DNA from: an uncultured Clostridia bacterium
Lineage (GTDB): Bacteria; Bacillota; Clostridia; Oscillospirales; CAG-272
Assembly: GCA_947304475.1 (NCBI GenBank)
Contig: CAMZBE010000021.1
Location: forward strand, 1 to 10,049
DNA: 10,049 bases
Reading direction: 5' to 3'
In this document: one piece after another, positions 1-4,772 of the stretch
Layout of the letters: each line of letters begins with the position of its first letter
Position numbering within the stretch: the first letter of the stretch is position 1
Position numbers and translations under genes: made by a program
Notes under the pieces: model-generated
Databases searched by the model: none
What the model was told of the DNA's origin: nothing
What the model saw: only the letters and a program-made list of their open reading frames with translations

Positions 1-1
1 G

Positions 2-667
2 GGCAACTGCGATTTCTCGACGCTCGCCGAGACGGTGAAGCGCATCGCGTTCAAGATCACCCGCGTCGGGCAACTGGTCGCCACCGAGGCGGCGAAGCGG
101 CTGGGGGTTCCCTACGGGATCGTCGACCTGTCGCTCGCGCCGACGCCCGCCGCGGGAGACTCGGTCGCGGAGATCCTCGAAAATATGGGGCTGGAACGCT
201 GCGGCACCCACGGCACCACCGCCGCGCTCGCGCTGCTCAACGACGCGGTGAAAAAGGGCGGCGTGATGGCGTCGGGACACGTTGGCGGACTGTCGGGCGC
301 GTTCATTCCGGTCTCGGAGGACCGCGGCATGATCGACGCCGTGAAGGCGGGGACGCTCTCGCTCCAGAAACTCGAGGCGATGACCGCCGTCTGCTCGGTC
401 GGTCTGGATATGATCGCCGTTCCGGGCGACACCACCGCCGAAACGATCGCGGGCGTTATCGCCGACGAAATCTCGATCGGCGTGGTCAACAACAAAACCA
501 CCGCCGTCCGCCTGATCCCGGTCGCCGGAAAGGGCGTCGGAGAGGTCGCCAACTTCGGCGGGCTGCTCGGCTACGCGCCGATCATGGACCTGAAGGCGGA
601 GTCGTGCGCGACCTTCGTTAACCGCGGAGGGCGGATTCCGGCGCCGATCCATTCGCTGAGGAACTGA
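2..667 (+). CDS. PFL-family protein (UPF0210/DUF711), 3' part
   Basis: This is the C-terminal 221 residues of a protein whose start lies left of the window. The frame is open from base 2 with no start needed, and it ends at TGA 665-667. The family is usually about 450 residues, so roughly half is visible. Recognisable stretches are RVGQLVATEAAKRLGVPYG near the left edge, the glycine-rich GTHGTTAALALLN and SGHVGGLSGAFIPVSED, and a C-terminal NFGGLLGYAPIMDL. Family knowledge: these proteins have a pyruvate-formate-lyase-like barrel fold, no established reaction, and often sit beside a small ACT-domain protein; any such neighbour would be outside this window. An internal ATG at 35 is not the real start, because homology continues upstream of it. 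Its link to the following genes is unclear: the 81-base gap shows no clear terminator or promoter. The family call is confident, the function unknown. Confidence 0.9.
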   Translation, partial: GNCDFSTLAETVKRIAFKITRVGQLVATEAAKRLGVPYGIVDLSLAPTPAAGDSVAEILENMGLERCGTHGTTAALALLNDAVKKGGVMASGHVGGLSGAFIPVSEDRGMIDAVKAGTLSLQKLEAMTAVCSVGLDMIAVPGDTTAETIAGVIADEISIGVVNNKTTAVRLIPVAGKGVGEVANFGGLLGYAPIMDLKAESCATFVNRGGRIPAPIHSLRN

Positions 668-690
668 CAAACCGCGCCGCGCGAAGCACG

Positions 691-729
691 CCGTGCAAAG
701 AACTGTTTACGCCAAGGACCGACGATTGA
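691..729 (+). pseudogene. Possible 3' relic of an upstream tandem paralogue
   Basis: Read in frame from 691, this stretch gives PCKELFTPRTDD and a TGA at 727-729. The C-terminus of the gene at 749-1660 reads QCKDLFTLKTGD followed by TGA. The two segments align without gaps at an offset of 931 bases, the same offset that separates the start codons of the two paralogues. Two explanations fit. Either an extra copy once lay here and was deleted except for its tail, or the leader of a single ancestral gene was duplicated and became the tail of the first copy. The second paralogue ends earlier (KAEE, TAG) and lacks this tail. It is short, so treat it as an evolutionary trace and not as a gene. Confidence 0.5.
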
Positions 730-751
730 AAAGGGCGGGAGAACGCGTATG
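691..751 (+). repeat. Leader repeat, copy 1 (pairs with 1622-1682)
   Basis: The leader of the first paralogue aligns without gaps to that of the second (1622-1682, offset 931). By eye about four of five bases are identical, including the shared core GATTGAAAAG, the ribosome-binding GGGAG and the ATG. The tandem duplication therefore included at least 58 bases upstream of the gene. Similarity stops abruptly to the left, which gives an approximate duplication boundary near 690. Confidence 0.75.
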
Positions 752-1660
752 AAGCCGTTTTTCGGGATCGATATTACGACCGACAAAAAGAACGAAACGC
801 AAAACGCCGATCAATTCCTCGTTCAAAAGCCTTCCGCCGCGGCGGAAAAGAAGAACTCCATGTTCTTCGACGACGCCCTTGACGCGTTCAAAGACGCCAT
901 GAAAGCCGAAGGCAAAAAGACGAACCTGTTCGTCTGCGCGGGGATTGCGGGGCTCTATTCTCTTGTTTTCTTTCTCATTTGCGTTGCCGCCCGGTGGCAG
1001 AACGGACCGAACCCCGACGGATGGTGGTGGGCGCTGGCAATCGGGCTCGGGTGCGCGGCGCTTGCCGCCGTTCTGGCGGCGCTGGGGTGGCGCTGCGGGA
1101 AGTATGAAGCCAAGTGGGACGATCTCGAAAACGAGACGGAACAGGTCGACGACTCGATAACCGAGATCTACCGGGAACTCGGCGTTCCGCAGTCCGCAAA
1201 ATCGGTGGAAGCGCTCGGGTTCTTCTATCGCGTGAAGAACGGTGAATTGCGTCCCTGCAAAGCCGATTGGGGGCAAAGCAGGGTTTATTTCAGTTTTACG
1301 TTTCGGGCATACGTCAGCGGCGGGCGGCTTTGCCTCGCGTGTGCGGACGGGGTTTTCGCGCTGCCGCGGAACGAGATCAAGGCGATCAGAACGATCCGAA
1401 AAAGGACCGTCCTGCCCATGTGGGCAAAAGACGAGCCCATCACCGACGAAAAGTTCAAACCCTATCAACTCAAAGAGGACGAATACGGAAACGTTTGCGC
1501 CAAATGGTATCACGTGCTTGAGTTTGAGCACGACGGCGAAACCTGGGGGATCTGGTTCCCGAACTATGAACTCCCGGCGTACGAGAAACTGACGGGGCTG
1601 AAAGCGGACGCGCAAAACAAGCAGTGTAAAGATTTGTTTACATTAAAGACCGGCGATTGA
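749..1660 (+). CDS. Two-TM membrane protein of unknown function, tandem paralogue 1
   Basis: Not recognised as a named family. The 303-residue product has a soluble N-terminus opening with MKPFFGIDITTDKKN, two hydrophobic segments at about residues 60-82 and 91-116 (the second starting GWWWALAIG), and a soluble C-terminal domain of about 190 residues. The linker after the second segment is acidic and may be helical. The C-terminal domain contains GFFYRVK, a glycine-turned strand region (LCLACADGVFALP), a basic KAIRTIRKR and a closing WGIWFPNYELPAYEKLTGLK. The strand-rich pattern would suit a PH-like fold, which is inference only. GGGAG at 737-741 lies 7 bases before the ATG and supports this start. 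It is followed after 19 bases by a paralogue, so the two are probably co-transcribed. The last 17 residues extend beyond the paralogue's end and are translated from sequence homologous to the leader upstream of this gene. Confidence 0.87.
   Translation: MKPFFGIDITTDKKNETQNADQFLVQKPSAAAEKKNSMFFDDALDAFKDAMKAEGKKTNLFVCAGIAGLYSLVFFLICVAARWQNGPNPDGWWWALAIGLGCAALAAVLAALGWRCGKYEAKWDDLENETEQVDDSITEIYRELGVPQSAKSVEALGFFYRVKNGELRPCKADWGQSRVYFSFTFRAYVSGGRLCLACADGVFALPRNEIKAIRTIRKRTVLPMWAKDEPITDEKFKPYQLKEDEYGNVCAKWYHVLEFEHDGETWGIWFPNYELPAYEKLTGLKADAQNKQCKDLFTLKTGD
1502..1608 (+). repeat. Near-identical 3' tract, copy 1 (pairs with 2424-2530)
   Basis: The 107 bases here match 2424-2530 except at two positions (1510 T/C and 1525 T/C); 1526-1608 is identical to 2448-2530 over 83 bases. 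Surrounding coding sequence of the two paralogues differs far more, including at synonymous sites. The sharp rise in identity is what gene conversion or recent recombination between the copies would leave. Confidence 0.9.
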
Positions 1661-1682
1661 AAAGAGCGGGAGAGCGAGAATG
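1622..1682 (+). repeat. Leader repeat, copy 2 (overlaps 3' end of paralogue 1)
   Basis: This copy matches 691-751. Here the repeat is read twice: its first part encodes the last 12 residues and stop of the first paralogue, and its second part carries the ribosome-binding site (GGGAG, 1668-1672) and start codon of the second paralogue. Confidence 0.75.
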
Positions 1683-2537
1683 AAACCTTTTTTCGGAAAC
1701 GATCGGACGACCGACAAAAAGAACGATTATATGAACGCGGAGCCGTTTCTTGTCGCGACGCCGCCCGCACAGGCGAGCCGGATGCAGGAACTGTCGGGCG
1801 AGGCGGTTGACGAGACCATTCGGGAGAGCCGGTTGCCGCTTTTCGCCCGGATCTTTACGTGGATCTGCGGGTACCTGGCGCTGATTTGCCTGGGCAGTCT
1901 TGTGTGGGAGCGCGTTCCGATCCGCGCGGCGTATGCCAACGCGCCGCAACTCTTTTGGGTGGGCGGCGTTTGTTTGGTTCTGTTCGTCGTGTTGTTGATC
2001 CTCGGGCATCGCAAGCAAAAGGCGGTGCTTGAGAGCGAGGACGCCGACCGGTACGTGGATCGCCTGGCGGAAACGACGAACGACGTCTTTTCGCAGTTGG
2101 GCGTTCCCGAAACGGCGGAAGAGGTCAACGCGCTCGGGTTCTTCTACCGCGTAAAAAAGGACGGCGAAGTGCGCCCGTGCAAGGGGTTCGCGATGCAGTT
2201 GGCGCTGTATTTCAACTACACGTTCCGGGCGTACGTGGACGGCGAACGCTTCTGCCTCGCCAATCTGGAAGGCGTCTATGCCGTGCCGCTCGCCGAACTG
2301 AAGGCGATCCGGACGGTCCGGAAACGCATCGCGCTTTCTCCGTGGGTAAAAGACGATCCGATCACCGACGACAAATTTAAGCCCTACAAACTCGGCATGG
2401 ACAAATACGGGACCGTCTACGCGAAATGGTACCACGTGCTTGAGTTCGAGCACGACGGCGAAACCTGGGGGATCTGGTTCCCGAACTATGAACTCCCGGC
2501 GTACGAGAAACTGACGGGGCTGAAAGCGGAAGAGTAG
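1680..2537 (+). CDS. Two-TM membrane protein of unknown function, tandem paralogue 2
   Basis: A 285-residue paralogue of the gene at 749-1660 with the same architecture. It has an MKPFFGNDRTTDKKN opening, hydrophobic segments at about residues 54-76 and 90-110, an acidic linker, and the GFFYRVKK ... YVDGERFCLA ... LKAIRTVRKR ... WGIWFPNYELPAYEKLTGLK domain. The N-terminal 15 residues and the C-terminal domain are well conserved between the copies, whereas residues ~35-120 including both membrane segments have diverged strongly. This suggests the ends carry the conserved activity or contacts and the membrane part only anchors it. GGGAG 7 bases before the ATG supports the start. It ends directly at the hairpin array that begins at 2538. 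The family is unknown to me; a role in envelope or sporulation would be guesswork. Confidence 0.88.
   Translation: MKPFFGNDRTTDKKNDYMNAEPFLVATPPAQASRMQELSGEAVDETIRESRLPLFARIFTWICGYLALICLGSLVWERVPIRAAYANAPQLFWVGGVCLVLFVVLLILGHRKQKAVLESEDADRYVDRLAETTNDVFSQLGVPETAEEVNALGFFYRVKKDGEVRPCKGFAMQLALYFNYTFRAYVDGERFCLANLEGVYAVPLAELKAIRTVRKRIALSPWVKDDPITDDKFKPYKLGMDKYGTVYAKWYHVLEFEHDGETWGIWFPNYELPAYEKLTGLKAEE
2424..2530 (+). repeat. Near-identical 3' tract, copy 2
   Basis: Partner of the tract at 1502-1608. It encodes the end of the C-terminal domain. Identity ends seven bases before this gene's stop codon, after which the two copies have unrelated C-termini. Confidence 0.9.
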
Positions 2538-2714
2538 GCGCGCCGCGGGCGGCGCGCAACGATATACGGCGTAGAGCGATATGCGCTTCGCGCGCGATAT
2601 ACGGAACGCGAGCGTTCCGTTCGAGATAATTGCCGCGGCGATTGCCGCGGCAATTTCGATATATTTCGCGTTCCGCGAAATTCGATATGTCGCGCGAGCG
2701 CGCGACGAGATAAT
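2538..2714. repeat. Array of variable perfect hairpins spaced by CGATAT
   Basis: Starting immediately after a stop codon, this 177-base stretch is a series of palindromes with different sequences, separated by CGATAT at 2560, 2577, 2595, 2657 and 2683, or by a variant CGAGATAAT at 2622 and 2706. The hairpins are: 2538-2557 (9-bp arms GCGCGCCGC), 2565-2573 (weak, TACG/CGTA), 2583-2593 (GCGC/GCGC), 2601-2620 (9-bp ACGGAACGC), 2628-2655 (12-bp AATTGCCGCGGC), 2663-2681 (8-bp ATTTCGCG) and 2689-2706 (7-bp GTCGCGC). Loops are 1-4 bases. Pairing is perfect in each although the arms share no sequence, so the pairing itself appears to be maintained. There is no constant full-length repeat as in CRISPR and no open frame that explains it. 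A related site lies at 7077-7143. Function unknown. Confidence 0.85.
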
Positions 2715-2757
2715 AGACCAAAGCAAGAAAAACAGATACGGTCGCGGCTATAGAACC

Positions 2758-2806
2758 GCAAAACGGCGTAAGTCCGAAGGGGGACGCCGTTTTGCTTATA
2801 TTTTCC
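2758..2806 (+). terminator. Intrinsic terminator after the paralogue pair and hairpin array
   Basis: A perfect 12-bp stem (GCAAAACGGCGT at 2758-2769 with ACGCCGTTTTGC at 2784-2795) encloses a 14-base loop and is followed by TTATATTTT. The T-rich tail favours the plus strand, ending transcripts of the upstream pair. It may also act weakly on the minus-strand germination gene, although no clear T-run follows in that direction. Confidence 0.75.
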
Positions 2807-2833
2807 CCCTAATGAAGTTCTTTGCCCCGCTTT

Positions 2834-2886
2834 CTTACAAGAAAGCGGGCGTACTCCTTCCCTTCCTTACAAGAAAGCGGGCGTAC
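2834..2886. repeat. Direct repeat, two copies with 32-base period
   Basis: The word TTACAAGAAAGCGGGCGTAC occurs at 2835-2854 and again at 2867-2886, a 32-base period. In the first copy the left flank also completes a 9-bp hairpin (CCCGCTTTC 2826-2834 with GAAAGCGGG 2841-2849, loop TTACAA). In the second copy the left arm is degenerate (CCTTCC), so only the right half is kept. It lies just downstream of the minus-strand germination gene. No coding role is evident, and no T-run follows on either strand. Confidence 0.8.
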
Positions 2887-2889
2887 CCC

Positions 2890-4338
2890 CTATCTCTCCC
2901 CGCCGCGGCGGTGTTTGGCGGTGGGCATTTTGGATTTGGGCAGGCGGAAGAAGAGCGAGAGCAACGCTCTGCCGTTGAACGGGATCAGGGGATAGAGATA
3001 ACTGCGCCGTCCGTCGACGGTGGCGTTGGTGACGAGCAGGACGGGGATCAGGGCGAGTCCGACGAGAAAACCCACCCACGAAAAGAGCGCGGTCAAGGTC
3101 ATGACGGCGAGGCGCAGGAACTTAAAGGCGTACCCGAGTTCGTGGTTCTGCTGGGTAAACCCGGCGACGGCGACGATCGCCATATAGAAGATCACCTCGC
3201 CTGAGAGCCAACCGACCTTCACGGCGAGATCCCCGAGCACGAGTCCGCCGACCACGCTCATCGAATTGGCGAGCAGATCGGGGGTGTTCATACTCGCGAG
3301 TTTCAAGCCGTCCACGGCGAACTCCACAAGATACAGTTGCAGAAGGATCGGGAAATGCCCTGCCTCGGTCGGAATAATAAAGGAAAGCGACGCGGGCAGC
3401 AGCCACGGGCAGGTAACGAACAGATACCAGAGCGGCGTCAGGACGAGCGAGAGCAGAAAGGTCAGCATCCGTACGAAGCGGAGATACGATCCGGTCAGCG
3501 GCGGGAGATAGAAGTCCTGCGACTCCTGCAGAAAATCGAAGATTCCGGTCGGCAGGATCATCGCCTGCGGCGAGGTATCGCAGAGCAGAATCACGCTTCC
3601 CTCGGCAAGATGCGCGGCGGCGCAGTCGGGGCGCTCCGTAGTGCGGATCTTCGGGAACGGATTGAACCACCGCCGCGGGATCAAAAGTTCCGCCAGACTT
3701 TCGTACCCGCGCGTCAGCGCGTCCGGTCGGAGCGAGGCGAGGCGGCGCGTCAGGCGGGACAGAAACGCGGGATCAGCCCGCCCCTCGATATAGCAGAGCG
3801 CGCAGTCGGTGCGCGCGCGACCGCCGAGGTTCAGGCTCTTTATGCGCAGGTCGGGATCGCGGATCCGCCGCCGGATCAAGGCGGTGTTGCAGATCAGCGT
3901 CTCGACGAACCCGTCGCGCGCTCCCTGCATCACGCGATCGCTCTGCGGCTCGTCGGTCGGGCGCGCGGGATAGGCGCGCGCGTCGATCAGGATCGCCTCG
4001 GCGCCGAAGCCGCTCCCGAGCAGGAGCGCCACGCCCGAGAGGACCGCGCAGACCATGCGTTCGACGTCCGCAACCACTTCCACGTTCCCGTAGGGGATCC
4101 CCGCGCGGGCGAAATCGGGCGCCGCCCGGGGGGCGTCGGGCAGGCGGGCTTGTTCGGCGAAGAACTGCAGCAGGCGCTGCATCACGCCGTCTTTTACGAA
4201 TCCGTCGATATAGAAGAGCGTCAACTCCCCGTCCCCGACAGACAGCCGCCGCTCGATCAGGTCGAAACTCTCCCCCGCGGCGAGCAGAGCGGAGAGCGCG
4301 CGCACGTTTTCACGGTAATCCCCGGTCAGCCGTTCCAT
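2890..4338 (-). CDS. GerA-family spore germination protein (SpoVAF-like)
   Basis: The 482-residue product matches the GerA A-subunit family (GerAA/SpoVAF) over its length, which is typical for the family. Residues 1 to about 285 form the soluble domain. It contains ELTLFYIDGFVKD near residues 39-50, the family signature ARDGFVETLICNTALIRRRI around 140-160, a TDCALCYIEG strand at 177-186, and the junction motif FDFLQESQDFYLPPLTGSYLR at 267-287. About five membrane segments follow, from residue 290 to 455, and then a basic tail. Family knowledge: these proteins sit in the spore inner membrane and take part in nutrient sensing and ion release at germination. The short N-terminus suggests SpoVAF more than GerAA, but I cannot separate them firmly. 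The ATG at 4338 has GGGAGG (4345-4350) 6 bases upstream. It is monocistronic here, with no B or C subunit or spoVA genes beside it. Confidence 0.93.
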   Translation of the reverse strand: MERLTGDYRENVRALSALLAAGESFDLIERRLSVGDGELTLFYIDGFVKDGVMQRLLQFFAEQARLPDAPRAAPDFARAGIPYGNVEVVADVERMVCAVLSGVALLLGSGFGAEAILIDARAYPARPTDEPQSDRVMQGARDGFVETLICNTALIRRRIRDPDLRIKSLNLGGRARTDCALCYIEGRADPAFLSRLTRRLASLRPDALTRGYESLAELLIPRRWFNPFPKIRTTERPDCAAAHLAEGSVILLCDTSPQAMILPTGIFDFLQESQDFYLPPLTGSYLRFVRMLTFLLSLVLTPLWYLFVTCPWLLPASLSFIIPTEAGHFPILLQLYLVEFAVDGLKLASMNTPDLLANSMSVVGGLVLGDLAVKVGWLSGEVIFYMAIVAVAGFTQQNHELGYAFKFLRLAVMTLTALFSWVGFLVGLALIPVLLVTNATVDGRRSYLYPLIPFNGRALLSLFFRLPKSKMPTAKHRRGGER

Positions 4339-4365
4339 CTTGATCCTCCCCGCGCGAATTGCGGG

Positions 4366-4394
4366 TAGTATGCCCCGGACAGCCCGCGCGATAC
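4366..4394 (-). promoter_or_regulatory. Candidate sigma-G/sigma-F promoter of the germination gene
   Basis: On the minus strand, CATACTA (4372-4366) is an exact match to the -10 consensus of the forespore sigma factors. GTATC (4394-4390) lies 17 bases upstream, one base off GTATA. The -10 is 27 bases from the start codon, leaving a short leader that holds the ribosome-binding site. Spore germination genes of this family are known to be expressed from sigma-G in the forespore, so motif and gene agree. The -35 sits inside a 7-bp hairpin (GCCCGCG 4382-4388 with CGCGGGC 4394-4400). Confidence 0.7.
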
Positions 4395-4426
4395 GCGGGC
4401 GCAGATATAATTAATGAAAAAACCGC

Positions 4427-4455
4427 TTGACTTTCGGTTTTTCGCGTGCTATAAT
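4427..4455 (+). promoter_or_regulatory. Vegetative sigma-A promoter of thrS
   Basis: TTGACT (4427-4432) and a perfect TATAAT (4450-4455) are separated by exactly 17 bases. Transcription would begin near 4462, directly before the T-box leader. The -35 lies in the loop of a weak AAAAACCG/CGGTTTTT inverted repeat (4418-4442). Confidence 0.9.
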
Positions 4456-4464
4456 CTTCGTATC

Positions 4465-4717
4465 AAAGGCAAAGACGGAGAAGAGTAACCGCCCCGCCCC
4501 GGAAAGAGAAGGATCCCCCGGCTGAAAGGATCCGACGCGGGCAAAGCGGCGAAGACCGCTCCCGAGCCGCGTCCCGAACCCGCCGAAGCGGAGAGTAAGG
4601 ATCGCCGGACGCCCACCGTTACGCGGGCTGCGCGCAAGCGCGTGAGAGAAAAGTCAAGGTGGGACCGTGCGACGAGCACCCTTGGACGGAGAGATCCGAT
4701 CCGGGGGGTTTTTGTTT
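4465..4717 (+). promoter_or_regulatory. T-box riboswitch (Thr) controlling thrS
   Basis: T-box leaders bind uncharged tRNA: a specifier codon pairs with the anticodon and a bulge pairs with the tRNA 3' end, which stabilises an antiterminator. Here the specifier region shows AGTA (4484-4487) opposite GAA (4551-4553), closed by CCGC (4489-4492) with GCGG (4546-4549). The codon that follows is ACC (4555-4557, threonine), then a purine. The apical part has AGAGA (4505-4509) and GGCTGAAAGGATCC. The antiterminator is 4656-4683: AAGG pairs with CCTT around a TGGGACC bulge, and GTGC pairs with GCAC. The specifier agrees with the downstream gene. The structure was assigned by eye. Confidence 0.93.
4679..4717 (+). 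terminator. T-box regulated terminator
   Basis: The 3' strand of the antiterminator (CCCTTGGACGGA from 4679) can instead pair with TCCGATCCGGGGGG (4695-4708), with a few bulges, and this hairpin is followed by TTTTTGTTTT. The two structures share 4679-4683 and so exclude each other. Charged tRNA-Thr should therefore leave the terminator formed and reduce thrS expression. Confidence 0.85.
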
Positions 4718-4772
4718 TCTTCGGGCAGGGATCCGCCGAACAAACCGAAAACGATCCGAAAGGAGAAAAAGA

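Noticed and set aside
2538..2714. CRISPR array
   Set aside because: The spaced word is only six bases and the intervening segments are self-complementary palindromes of varying length. There is no constant 24-40 base repeat and no cas gene.
2581..3204. 207-codon plus-strand frame starting inside the hairpin array
   Set aside because: It crosses the array, a terminator, the direct repeat and then antisense germination sequence; its start has no ribosome-binding site.
3337..4368. 343-codon plus-strand frame antisense to the germination gene
   Set aside because: Shadow of the minus-strand GerA-family gene; its composition is Arg/Gln/Glu-rich and it has no recognisable domain.
4418..4442. AAAAACCG/CGGTTTTT hairpin as an intrinsic terminator
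   Set aside because: The stem is mostly A-T, lies between two divergent genes where no transcript needs ending, and its loop is the -35 element of the thrS promoter.
4659..4772. N-terminal extension of ThrRS from GTG 4659
   Set aside because: This segment is the T-box antiterminator and terminator. The extension has no TGS-like sequence, and ATG 4773 has a good ribosome-binding site.
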